NCBI GenBank assembly: GCA_017383325.1
Contig: JAFNYG010000077.1
Coordinates: forward strand, 1 to 13,828
Direction of reading: 5' to 3'
DNA from: Alphaproteobacteria bacterium
GTDB taxonomy: Bacteria; Pseudomonadota; Alphaproteobacteria; Rs-D84
DNA: 13,828 nt
Positions 1 through 6,888 of the stretch are shown piece after piece. Numbering within the stretch: position 1 is the first letter of the stretch; every line of letters begins with the position of its first letter. The notes below the pieces were generated by a model that did no database searches, had not been told where the DNA came from, and saw nothing but the letters and a program-made list of their open reading frames with translations. The position numbers and the translations under genes were made by a program.

Positions 1-261
1 ATAATCGGCTGCTTGTAACAATGCCTCTTCGGTGACAACAACCGACTGTGGCTGTGGCTGAGTGTTGTGCGCACGCCCCAGAATATAAAATGTTGCCGCA
101 ATAAAGAATAGAATAATAAACCAATAAACATAAATCGACAACGACCATGGGTTAAAACATGGTTTGGAATTATTTGTTTTCACAGTTGGCTTGGACGCCA
201 CAGGGCGTACCGTTGCGCGACTTTTTAAATTGATAGATTTTTTTTCAGGTGTTTTTTTCAT
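1..261 (-). CDS. Single-pass membrane protein of unknown function, N-terminal 87 residues only (cut by window edge)
   Basis: An open frame runs from the ATG at 261 leftwards to base 1 with no stop, so the 3' part is missing. The start is well supported: a purine-rich Shine-Dalgarno GGAAGGGAG (268-276) lies six bases upstream. The product begins with a basic, lysine-rich cytoplasmic segment (MKKTPEKKS...), followed at about residues 43-61 by one strongly hydrophobic helix (IYVYWFIILFFIAATFYIL). A Gln/Pro-rich stretch (QPQPQ) and an acidic region then follow, presumably in the periplasm. This is the topology of a bitopic, N-in membrane protein. It follows rluB by 28 bases with no terminator between, so it is probably the third gene of the rsmE-rluB transcript. 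I do not recognise the family, and the visible part holds no catalytic motif. The gene itself is near certain; its function is open. Confidence 0.75.
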   Translation of the reverse strand, partial: MKKTPEKKSINLKSRATVRPVASKPTVKTNNSKPCFNPWSLSIYVYWFIILFFIAATFYILGRAHNTQPQPQSVVVTEEALLQAADY

Positions 262-267
262 GTAAAT

Positions 268-276
268 CTCCCTTCC
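268..276 (-). promoter_or_regulatory. Shine-Dalgarno of the partial membrane protein gene
   Basis: On the minus strand GGAAGGGAG lies six bases before the ATG at 261. It is the strongest ribosome binding site in the window and fixes the start of a gene cut by the left edge. It contrasts with the genes here that have no Shine-Dalgarno at all. Confidence 0.75.
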
Positions 277-289
277 TTTTAATGGAATA

Positions 290-988
290 TTAAAGAGATT
301 TTTTAATCACGTCAATTGTTTTCTGCGAAATCTTTTTAATTTTTCCAACAGACAGATTTCCCAACGATATTCCACCGTATGAAATCCGGTGCAATTTGCG
401 CACAGGACACCCACATGCACGCAGTACAATTCGAACCTCGTTCTTTTTACCCTCGGTAATTGTTATGCGCAAATCGTTGCCACCGATTTCTTCTATCCTC
501 ATCGGCGCATAGCGAATCCCGTCCAATGTTATACCATTTCGTGCATGCGCCAGACGTGAAAAATCAGTGCAATTTACAGTCGCAATATATGTGCGTTCTA
601 TGTTCGATGACGGTAATGTTAGTTTGCGCGCAAATTCACCATCATTGGTTAACAGTAACAATCCAGTCGTTCTGTAATCCAGACGACCAACGTATTTTAA
701 ATGCTTGTATTCATCCGGCAAACAATCATATATCGTTTTGCGTCCGTTCGGATCACGCGATGTCGTCATAGTATTCAATGGCTTATGAAACATATACAGT
801 TCTGTATCTGTCTGAGATACAATCTTTTTACCATCAATTTTTACAACGTCCGATTCGCCAACAAATGAAACAGGACTATTTATTGTCACGTCGTTTATAC
901 TGACACGACCACATACAATTAATTCTTCGGCGGCACGCCGTGACGCGACACCCGAATCTGCAATAAATTTCGCAATACGTACACCCAT
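290..988 (-). CDS. rluB: 23S rRNA pseudouridine synthase, RluB/RsuA family
   Basis: The 232-residue product isomerises a uridine in ribosomal RNA to pseudouridine in the cytoplasm. By family this is most likely U2605 (E. coli numbering) of 23S rRNA. Residues 1-50 form an S4 RNA-binding domain (RIAKFIADSGVASRRAAEELI...GRV). The catalytic signature GRLDYRTTGLLLLTNDG sits at residues 101-117, with Asp104 as the expected nucleophile. A KKNEVRIVLRACGCPVRKLHR stretch near the C-terminus matches the conserved RluB/RsuA ending. The protein lacks the long basic tail of enterobacterial RluB. RsuA, which acts on 16S rRNA, is the main alternative and cannot be fully excluded. The ATG directly abuts the rsmE stop (TAG|ATG), and GGGTG inside the end of rsmE serves as Shine-Dalgarno. 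The two rRNA-modification genes are therefore translationally coupled. Confidence 0.9.
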   Translation of the reverse strand: MGVRIAKFIADSGVASRRAAEELIVCGRVSINDVTINSPVSFVGESDVVKIDGKKIVSQTDTELYMFHKPLNTMTTSRDPNGRKTIYDCLPDEYKHLKYVGRLDYRTTGLLLLTNDGEFARKLTLPSSNIERTYIATVNCTDFSRLAHARNGITLDGIRYAPMRIEEIGGNDLRITITEGKKNEVRIVLRACGCPVRKLHRISYGGISLGNLSVGKIKKISQKTIDVIKKSL

Positions 989-1648
989 CTATTCACCCAA
1001 TATCTTTGCAATCGCAATTGCGCCCGCCAGTTCTGCACGCAATATCGTTTTACCCAATGATATACCACACGCACCCGACGCATCCAACGCAATAAATTCC
1101 GCGTCTGAAAATCCGCCTTCGGGGCCAATTAGTATTGAATCATGGGTCACAGATTTGCAATCTGATTTTTTTCCATGCGCGACGCGTTCATCTGCAAACA
1201 CGATATTCGATAAATTCAAGTCAGAAAATTTTATCGGATTTAAAATCTGCGGCACAGTGTTGCGATTTGATTGTTCGGCTGCCTCAATCACTATTTTTTT
1301 CATCCGTTCCCAGTTAATATGATGCGCGGTCGTGCGATCCGTTATCACAGGTTGAAAACACGCAACCCCCATTTGTGTCGCCATATTCAGCAAATCATCT
1401 GTCCGCTTAATCGGTGCGAACATTAATGTTATTTCGTTTGACGGATCGGCGTGTTCTGTTTTTTCATCAACAAATAAAGATTTGTTATCGTCGCATAAAT
1501 GTGCCCTGTATTCGTTTCCGTCACCAAACACCATGCATTGTGACGTCCGCATAACACGCGTCAAATAGTGTGAAACATCACGCGTCACAGGATACGACCG
1601 ACCAACCAGGATTTCTGTACCAATAAAAATTCGCGGAATATTTTTCAT
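989..1648 (-). CDS. rsmE: 16S rRNA (uracil(1498)-N(3))-methyltransferase RsmE
   Basis: RsmE uses S-adenosylmethionine to methylate N3 of U1498 in helix 44 of 16S rRNA, acting on the assembled 30S subunit. The 219-residue product has the family order. An N-terminal PUA-like part (residues 1-70) begins MKNIPRIFIG. The SPOUT/trefoil-knot methyltransferase domain follows, with EAAEQSNR (123-130), the cofactor loop LIGPEGGF (173-180) and the knot LGKTILRAELAGA (198-210). The last is a slightly divergent version of the usual LRxETA, with Leu in place of Thr. It is some 20 residues shorter than typical RsmE. No convincing Shine-Dalgarno is seen before the ATG at 1648. It is transcribed divergently from virD4 across a 56-bp gap and runs directly into rluB. 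Confidence 0.9.
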   Translation of the reverse strand: MKNIPRIFIGTEILVGRSYPVTRDVSHYLTRVMRTSQCMVFGDGNEYRAHLCDDNKSLFVDEKTEHADPSNEITLMFAPIKRTDDLLNMATQMGVACFQPVITDRTTAHHINWERMKKIVIEAAEQSNRNTVPQILNPIKFSDLNLSNIVFADERVAHGKKSDCKSVTHDSILIGPEGGFSDAEFIALDASGACGISLGKTILRAELAGAIAIAKILGE

Positions 1649-1686
1649 GTTTTTTGCATTTCCATATTTTTTCGCGTCTGTTTTTC

Positions 1687-1704
1687 TGGTATAATATTAG
1701 CACT
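1687..1704 (+). promoter_or_regulatory. Extended -10 promoter of virD4, predicted leaderless start
   Basis: TGGTATAAT (1687-1695) is a perfect extended -10 element (TGnTATAAT), with hexamer TATAAT at 1690-1695. Only nine bases (ATTAGCACT) separate it from the ATG at 1705, so transcription would begin at about 1702-1705, at or just before the start codon. No Shine-Dalgarno exists. The -35 position (1667-1672) is only a T run, as expected when an extended -10 suffices. The same arrangement recurs at 5531-5539 and 6890-6898. Confidence 0.7.
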
Positions 1705-3954
1705 ATGGCAGTGAAATTCAACATTTTATCCGCATCAGGCAAAGGCAAAGGCCTGAATATATTTAAGTCGTCCGCGTACAAAGAATTTGACCAGAATGGT
1801 GTCGCACGTGAATTTTGGTCAATACGCTGGGCTATAATTATATGGATTGTCGCGGCAATAATGGTTGCGGCGGCATTCCCAATTGAACACATTTGGCGAT
1901 ACGGCTGGTCACCTGCGACGGCACATTGGGTATCAATTTATCTGGGGAATTTGTTTTCTTCGGGTGGGTTGTCGGTGGTGGCTGAAATCCCTGCATGGAT
2001 TGGGCGCAGCATAATGCGACCAGACATAGAATGCATAACACCATTACTGCCGATTATCGGGTATTATTTTCTGTCGGATGCAACGATGACAGACGAATTT
2101 AACCCACACAGCAAGGATAAGTTCGACGAAAAAACATCACGAAAAGCAACCGCCGATGATATCAAAAAAATGGGCCAGGATTATAAAAACAAAGAAGGCC
2201 TGTTCAAGGGCTTTATGATGGTCTTGGGTTATTTCAAGAACAAGCCATTGATGTTTGATGAACCACTGTCTACCCTGTGTGTCGCGCCCCCGGGGACTGG
2301 TAAAACTGCAGGTGTTGTTATTCCGACAATTTTGGATTGTGATAATGTGTCTATGATTATCAACGATCCAAAACCTGAATTAAAACAAAAAACGTCTGCA
2401 TATCGTTCAACGGTTGGGCCAGTGTTTATTATGAATTGGGCGGGCCAGGATGACCCAGCACGTGGCATCTATTACCCGTCATGGAATCCATTGTCGCCGG
2501 GGCACGTTCCGTTTAATACCGAAGAACGCGACCTGTATGTCGATTCAATTGCGAATACACTGATTCCAGACCGTTCATCATCGTCCGCCGACCCGCACTG
2601 GACGATTACAGGGCGTGCGGCACTGACTGGATTTATCCAGTATATTATTTCCAAGGTTGAACGCGCCAAGGCCGACGATTATTTCTATGCCCGTATATCA
2701 AATGGCACATTTAATGACGAAGACGCGACCGTTTTATCGGATTATTATCTGTCTATGTCGTCCGATCCCAATGCATATGCGGCGCACGCATTACTGCAAC
2801 GCGGGGAATTGAACGCCATGAATTATGTACACGTTGGAACATGGGAACATATTCCCGATGCATGGCGCGGACGCGAGGCATCGTTATCTATGATTCTGGA
2901 TTGGCTGAATGCGTCGCAAATTGCGATTGCCGAAGATATTGAAAATCGCCGCCGTCAGGGTGACCAGATGGTAATGATGGCCGACCCAACCAAAGATATG
3001 TTTATGAAGGCCGTAGACGAAGCGCGCAGATATGCATATTCCCATCGCGCAATTCAGGAATTAACGCAATTGGCCAGCACCCCGGACAAGGAACGCGGCT
3101 CAATTATGTCAACGGCGCTGTCGGGATTGAATATATTCCGCAATGCCGCCGTGCGCAATCGTACCAGCCATTCTGATTTCCACTTTTCCGACCTGCGCGG
3201 TATGGTGGACCCACGCGACGGCAAGGTTAAGCCGGTATCTGTGTACCTGTCCATCAATATGGTTGATGCCCAGGCACTGAACCCGATTACCGCAATCTTT
3301 ATTGAATTGATGTCAAATTTCTTGTTGGCGAACGCGCCAGGTCAAATGCGTAACGGCGCAGAATTGGGGCCATATCCCGTTTTGTTTGTGATGGACGAAA
3401 TGCCAAAAATGCAAAAATTGCAGGCTGTTATCCAGGGACCAGATCTTGGGCGTGGCCAAAAGATTTCATACCTGATTATCGGCCAAGATTTACATCAAAT
3501 TGCGGAAAAATATGGCCCTGATGCCGAGGCAACAATTATATCCACAACCGCCGCAAAAATTGTTATGCGCCAAAATGACCCAGATACCGCCGATCGTTTT
3601 TCAAAAATGATGGGGTATAAAATGAAAAAGAAAACGGTCAAGGGCCCCGACGGCAAAGACAAAGAAGAAACAACCGAAGAATTGCTGTTCACGCCAATGG
3701 ATATCATGAAATTGCCCGAGGCCAAGCAACTGGTTATCATCCAGGGGCATTACAATCGTCCAATTGAAGCGGACCAAGAAAGATATTTTCTTGAAAAGAC
3801 CGAGGTTCAAAAGAAACTTGCGGCCAAGGTTAAAATGGGGGAATGTGCGCCGTTGCCAGAATTCTTGGTGCCGTCACACCATCGTGCGTTGGGGTACACG
3901 GGCACACCGCGCATATACGACCCACAGACCAAACAAATAAAAGAATTGGCATAG
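1705..3954 (+). CDS. virD4: Type IV secretion system coupling protein VirD4 (TraG/TraD family ATPase)
   Basis: VirD4 is the inner-membrane, hexameric ATPase that brings DNA or protein substrates to the T4SS channel. The 749-residue product has a hydrophobic N-terminal anchor (about residues 40-60, IRWAIIIWIVAAIMVAAAF) and a second hydrophobic stretch near 111-123. The nucleotide-binding domain carries Walker A PPGTGKT (195-201), Walker B VLFVMDE (559-565) and the downstream GQDLHQI (593-599) typical of the family. The all-alpha insertion between the Walker motifs is present (about 280-480). The length is at the upper end for VirD4. A charged lysine-rich insert (KMKKKTVKGPDGKDKEETTEE, about 639-659) lies near the C-terminus. 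I chose the ATG at 1705 because the only in-frame alternative, a TTG at 1654, lies upstream of the -10 box. No other virB gene adjoins it; the five virB6 genes begin 1.6 kb downstream. Confidence 0.93.
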   Translation: MAVKFNILSASGKGKGLNIFKSSAYKEFDQNGVAREFWSIRWAIIIWIVAAIMVAAAFPIEHIWRYGWSPATAHWVSIYLGNLFSSGGLSVVAEIPAWIGRSIMRPDIECITPLLPIIGYYFLSDATMTDEFNPHSKDKFDEKTSRKATADDIKKMGQDYKNKEGLFKGFMMVLGYFKNKPLMFDEPLSTLCVAPPGTGKTAGVVIPTILDCDNVSMIINDPKPELKQKTSAYRSTVGPVFIMNWAGQDDPARGIYYPSWNPLSPGHVPFNTEERDLYVDSIANTLIPDRSSSSADPHWTITGRAALTGFIQYIISKVERAKADDYFYARISNGTFNDEDATVLSDYYLSMSSDPNAYAAHALLQRGELNAMNYVHVGTWEHIPDAWRGREASLSMILDWLNASQIAIAEDIENRRRQGDQMVMMADPTKDMFMKAVDEARRYAYSHRAIQELTQLASTPDKERGSIMSTALSGLNIFRNAAVRNRTSHSDFHFSDLRGMVDPRDGKVKPVSVYLSINMVDAQALNPITAIFIELMSNFLLANAPGQMRNGAELGPYPVLFVMDEMPKMQKLQAVIQGPDLGRGQKISYLIIGQDLHQIAEKYGPDAEATIISTTAAKIVMRQNDPDTADRFSKMMGYKMKKKTVKGPDGKDKEETTEELLFTPMDIMKLPEAKQLVIIQGHYNRPIEADQERYFLEKTEVQKKLAAKVKMGECAPLPEFLVPSHHRALGYTGTPRIYDPQTKQIKELA

Positions 3955-3958
3955 TAAA

Positions 3959-3979
3959 AAACCCGCATTTTGCGGGTTT
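3959..3979. terminator. Bidirectional intrinsic terminator between convergent virD4 and the SuhB-like gene
   Basis: AAACCCGCA (3959-3967), a three-base loop TTT, and TGCGGGTTT (3971-3979) form a perfect nine-pair hairpin. An A run precedes it on the plus strand, so a U tract follows it in minus-strand RNA. It lies four bases after the virD4 stop and five bases before the stop of the convergent gene, so it serves both. Confidence 0.9.
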
Positions 3980-3984
3980 CTTAT

Positions 3985-4689
3985 TTAAAATTCAATTTTG
4001 CCGTTCGTCGCAACCAAATCTGCCATCATTTCGATTTTTCCGCCGGCTTCGCGCAGGATTAAATCACCCGCCGCAATTTCAGCATAATCCAATGGTTCAG
4101 ACACAAACGCATCAAATTTACCCGCCGCAACCCACGCTAAATCCAATGCAGGGCAACCTGTACGACGAACGTCACCGATTAATGGACGCGCGTCCGACGT
4201 GTTGTACCCAACCGTTAATTCAGATTCTTCGGTTTGATTAGATGTCTTGATACGTGCAGAATGGAACGCAGAAAATACATACGCACCATTGCCCAATTCG
4301 GCATAGTACAAACGTTCATCAATCGGAGAGTATATCAACGCAATCTTGGTTTCATCATTGGAACGCAACGCCAATGATATTGCAAAATGTGGGTTACCAC
4401 GAACAAAATTCGACGCACCCGATAACGCCAACACAAATTCATCGCGACCATCACCGTCACGCGATACGTTTGGCGTCAGCAAACCCGCCGCAGGACGTAC
4501 CAGCAACAGGTCATTCAATATGCTTTCTTCGATACGGTTGGCGGCCTTTTGTACAAAATCGTGCGCACCACGCAACGACTGTTGCAGGTTTTCCACTTCG
4601 CCAAAATCACGGCGTAATGACGCGCCCGTACGCTGCAGCGCCATAAACATTTTGTTTAACTCGGTCGAACCTTTTATCAACAGTTCCAT
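3985..4689 (-). CDS. Inositol monophosphatase/SuhB-like protein lacking its metal-binding residues (predicted pseudoenzyme)
   Basis: The 234-residue product aligns along its length with the Mg-dependent inositol monophosphatase family (SuhB, usually about 265 residues). Landmarks are DFVQKAANRIEESILND (44-60), NFVRGNPHFAISLAL (94-108), RRTGCPALDLAWVAAGKFDAF (175-195) and EIAAGDLILREAGG (204-217). The catalytic core is gone. The usual DPLDGTTNF reads LALSGASNF (87-95), so both metal-binding aspartates are Leu and Ser. The GEE/TEESG segment is replaced by LLTPNVSR (70-77). The Asp of the WDxAAG motif is Glu204. Phosphatase activity is therefore unlikely. E. coli SuhB also has a non-catalytic role in rRNA antitermination and ribosome assembly, which could be what is kept here (inference). 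The gene begins 32 bases after rpmE with no terminator between, with a G-run Shine-Dalgarno before the ATG, and is probably co-transcribed with it. Confidence 0.8.
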   Translation of the reverse strand: MELLIKGSTELNKMFMALQRTGASLRRDFGEVENLQQSLRGAHDFVQKAANRIEESILNDLLLVRPAAGLLTPNVSRDGDGRDEFVLALSGASNFVRGNPHFAISLALRSNDETKIALIYSPIDERLYYAELGNGAYVFSAFHSARIKTSNQTEESELTVGYNTSDARPLIGDVRRTGCPALDLAWVAAGKFDAFVSEPLDYAEIAAGDLILREAGGKIEMMADLVATNGKIEF

Positions 4690-4721
4690 GTCGCCACCCC
4701 CCGTAAAGCATTATTTATAAA

Positions 4722-4934
4722 TTAAAAATTAAAACCAGCAAATTTTGATTTAAATTCTGCTGCGCGCTGGCCCTTTTCGCCGGCATTTGAACGCTGGCCT
4801 GTCCAGGCAGAATGATTCAAATTGTCCGTAGACAAAATCAAATCTTTCTTTACAGATGAATACATCTTTACCGTCTTGCCATCTGTGCGTGTGACGTTAA
4901 TTTCGTGGTATTCTGGATGAATTCCTTGTTTCAT
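4722..4934 (-). CDS. rpmE: 50S ribosomal protein L31 (zinc-free form)
   Basis: The 70-residue product begins MKQGIHPEYHEINVTRTDGK, the standard L31 opening, and ends with the conserved AWTGQ...RAAEFKSKFAGF region. L31 sits at the 50S-30S interface (bridge B1b region). The protein has no cysteine at all, so this is the C-minus form without the zinc ribbon, which is common in alphaproteobacteria. The ATG at 4934 is chosen over one 14 codons upstream: the family N-terminus fits and AAAGGT lies at Shine-Dalgarno distance. Unlike the T4SS genes here it has a conventional promoter with both -35 and -10 elements and a leader of about 26 bases. It is probably the first gene of a two-gene transcript with the SuhB-like protein. 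Confidence 0.93.
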   Translation of the reverse strand: MKQGIHPEYHEINVTRTDGKTVKMYSSVKKDLILSTDNLNHSAWTGQRSNAGEKGQRAAEFKSKFAGFNF

Positions 4935-4967
4935 GATATTTACCTTTGTTTGAATTTTAGCCCGCAA

Positions 4968-4995
4968 ATTATACAAGTATTTTTATAGAAATCAA
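4968..4995 (-). promoter_or_regulatory. Promoter of rpmE
   Basis: On the minus strand TTGATT (4990-4995) is followed after a 16-base spacer by TATAAT (4968-4973). This leaves about 33 bases to the L31 ATG, room for a normal leader with the Shine-Dalgarno AAAGGT. The -35 lies 15 bases from the stop of the upstream 170-residue gene. Confidence 0.7.
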
Positions 4996-5009
4996 GCAAT
5001 AATAGCATT

Positions 5010-5522
5010 TTAATATCGACCAATGCATCCCAAATATGAATTGCCCGTCGATTCCAGTACATTTATAAACTGGGACGGGTTGCGGCCAGAAAACAGCGCC
5101 AAAATTGTCCCTGTGTCCGTCGCCAGCATATCTGCAACCGTCGCGATACCCGAATTCATTTTTTTGAAAAAGCCACTGGTTGGATATATTTCAGCCGCCA
5201 ATAACTGGGTCTGGCCACGTGGTTTGGCACGTGTGTTGGATTCAATAACCATCAACTGGCATTCAGGAGATATGATCAATTTATCACTGACAACAGCATC
5301 GCCCCCCAGTAATTCCCCCCACCAACCGGTCGAACCACAAAACACAGGATAATATATGACTGCATTCGGATTGTCGTTCAATACCGCAGCAATATCAATA
5401 TCATCCGTACAGACATCTGGCATAACGCCGGTCGCGGTATTTATAACCTTGCGCGATAATTGATATTCATTATCCCCTGCTGTTTTTCGTGGCCAATAAA
5501 GAATCGGAAACTTTGTTGTCAT
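5010..5522 (-). CDS. Hypothetical 170-residue protein, possibly part of the T4SS regulon
   Basis: I do not recognise this family. The 170-residue product has no signal peptide or membrane segment and looks like a soluble globular protein. It has four cysteines (38, 62, 88, 166), a Trp/Gly-rich motif PVFCGSTGWWGELLGG (59-74) and a hydrophobic strand-like LIISPECQLMVIES (82-95). The ATG at 5522 is supported by an extended -10 element eight bases upstream and by the lack of any earlier in-frame ATG near a ribosome site; no Shine-Dalgarno is visible. The start region TGATATAAT-TCATAGCA-ATG is almost the same as that of the minus-strand virB6 (TGATATAAT-TAAAAGCA-ATG), which suggests common regulation. 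It lies 69 bases downstream of that virB6 on the same strand. Its stop is 15 bases from the rpmE -35. A T4SS accessory or effector role is only inference from context. Confidence 0.75.
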   Translation of the reverse strand: MTTKFPILYWPRKTAGDNEYQLSRKVINTATGVMPDVCTDDIDIAAVLNDNPNAVIYYPVFCGSTGWWGELLGGDAVVSDKLIISPECQLMVIESNTRAKPRGQTQLLAAEIYPTSGFFKKMNSGIATVADMLATDTGTILALFSGRNPSQFINVLESTGNSYLGCIGRY

Positions 5523-5530
5523 TGCTATGA

Positions 5531-5539
5531 ATTATATCA
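5531..5539 (-). promoter_or_regulatory. Extended -10 promoter of the 170-residue gene, predicted leaderless
   Basis: On the minus strand TGATATAAT occupies 5539-5531, with TATAAT at 5531-5536. Eight bases (TCATAGCA) separate it from the ATG at 5522, which puts the transcript start at or within two bases of the start codon. The -35 position is only a T run next to a C8 tract. Confidence 0.7.
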
Positions 5540-5540
5540 G

Positions 5541-5576
5541 ATTTAACATTCACAAAAAAGGGGGGGGATGTTAAAT
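5541..5576. repeat. Nine-bp inverted repeat flanking a G8 tract upstream of the 170-residue gene
   Basis: ATTTAACAT (5541-5549) and ATGTTAAAT (5568-5576) are perfect inverted repeats with an 18-base spacer that contains A6 and G8 (5560-5567). The element covers the -15 to -45 region of the extended -10 promoter just described, the place where an activator or repressor dimer would bind. It does not resemble a terminator, because the stem is AT-only, the loop long and no U tract follows. Confidence 0.5.
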
Positions 5577-5591
5577 AAACCACTTGATTTT

Positions 5592-6881
5592 TTATTTTTT
5601 TATTGCCCCGTACCATTTTTTCAGGTTTTTCCATACAATTTCGGTGTTCTTTTTCGTTGTATCATAGAAATCTGTTGATATTTGGACACTGAATAATGTC
5701 TTGGCCAGGGCCGGAATCATGGTCATAAACATCGCAATAAAGATACCCATTAGTATGATGGTAACCAGGCTGTCATTGCGCATCATCAATGCGTCCATCA
5801 AGAATTTCGAATCGTTATTTGTCAGCGCAGTCGTTAATGCAGCCGCACCGTCCCAATCACCAAATATAGCGTTCAAAAACATTATCGCGAACGCAACAAA
5901 CACACCAGTTATTGCCAATCCCAATGTCCCTGACACCACATAATCGATTATTTCGCGAATCGTTTTGCCAGCACCAGCCAATGATATCTTCCACCCTTTG
6001 AACAGCCACGCCAACAGCATCAATGGCAGCATTATCAAATCCAATGACAGGGTTATAAATATTTCCAGAAAATACAGCGGTATTGGCAACAACGCCATAA
6101 AAAACAACGCCACGATTGCAGCACCTGCAAAAAGCATTATAACATTTGGAAATATTGGTGTATTCCACATGATCTTATGCATATATTCAAAATCAAATGC
6201 CATATTCATCATCGCCCAACCAACAGTCATCCCTAACCCTGTCATTTGATGAACACCCGCCAATTCACATGCCAGGTTATGACGCAACTTAGGCGAAAAT
6301 GCACCGCGTTCCGCCGCCGTCGCATCGACAGACACAGGATCTGCAATGGCGGTTGCAACAACACATGCATCAAACTGGTCATCGTGTACAACCGCGCGGT
6401 TTAATGACAGACCAATATTGAATATGGGTTCTATGGCGATTTGCGATATTAATCGTGGCAGGGGCGTAACCAATAACACAGATATAAATGCCAGCTTTAG
6501 CAAATGCGTCGTGAAAGTGTTCGCAATTGACCATGGCTGTTCCACCTTTTGATTAATAAAATTTTCAACCAAGCGCCACGCAAACCAAATCGCAGACAAT
6601 ATAACCGCAAAAGGAATTATCAAATGCCCCAGCGCACTGTAAACACGTGGCAACAGATTGGACATTGTTGACATTATGTCCACAAACATCTGGCACGACC
6701 AACAACTGGAAAAAAATGAATACGCATCGTTCATATCAACAGGAAACACAGAACGGTAAATAGAAAATCCAGCAATTACACCAACGCCGGCAATACCAGC
6801 AATAACAAATGGCGATACCGCGCCCGCCGTAAATGGCAAGCATGCCAAAAATGCAATCCAAAATTTTTTTAAACGATTCAT
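5592..6881 (-). CDS. virB6: VirB6/TrbL-like T4SS inner-membrane channel protein, paralogue 1 (divergent)
   Basis: VirB6 proteins are polytopic inner-membrane components at the base of the T4SS channel. This 429-residue product has an N-terminal hydrophobic signal/anchor (residues 7-40) and a CWSC motif (60-63) just before a membrane hairpin (about 84-140). The conserved LPRLISQIAIEPIFNIG (141-157) follows, then a periplasmic-type loop with Cys173 and Cys205. Further hydrophobic segments lie at about 244-296 (ending LMLPLMLLAWLFKGW), 315-340 and 373-392, with a basic tail (WKNLKKWYGAIKK). The C-terminal LP-hydrophobic-LFKGW segment resembles the conserved VirB6/TrbL core. It lies back to back with the four other paralogues and shares a symmetric promoter region with them. 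No Shine-Dalgarno is present; its -10 box is eight bases before the ATG. The VirB6 family call is good; which VirB6 subtype it represents is unknown. Confidence 0.85.
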   Translation of the reverse strand: MNRLKKFWIAFLACLPFTAGAVSPFVIAGIAGVGVIAGFSIYRSVFPVDMNDAYSFFSSCWSCQMFVDIMSTMSNLLPRVYSALGHLIIPFAVILSAIWFAWRLVENFINQKVEQPWSIANTFTTHLLKLAFISVLLVTPLPRLISQIAIEPIFNIGLSLNRAVVHDDQFDACVVATAIADPVSVDATAAERGAFSPKLRHNLACELAGVHQMTGLGMTVGWAMMNMAFDFEYMHKIMWNTPIFPNVIMLFAGAAIVALFFMALLPIPLYFLEIFITLSLDLIMLPLMLLAWLFKGWKISLAGAGKTIREIIDYVVSGTLGLAITGVFVAFAIMFLNAIFGDWDGAAALTTALTNNDSKFLMDALMMRNDSLVTIILMGIFIAMFMTMIPALAKTLFSVQISTDFYDTTKKNTEIVWKNLKKWYGAIKK

Positions 6882-6888
6882 TGCTTTT

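Noticed and set aside
1654..1704. A TTG start 17 codons upstream of virD4.
   Set aside because: It lies before the -10 box of the likely promoter, has no ribosome site, and the added residues do not fit the VirD4 N-terminus.
1649..1704. A -10-like TGCTAATAT for rsmE overlapping the virD4 promoter on the opposite strand.
   Set aside because: Only four of six positions match the -10 consensus and no -35 is evident; too weak to call.
4935..4976. An upstream ATG that would extend L31 by 14 residues.
   Set aside because: The extension falls across the promoter-proximal leader, and the L31 family starts at MKQGIHPEYH with a Shine-Dalgarno in place.
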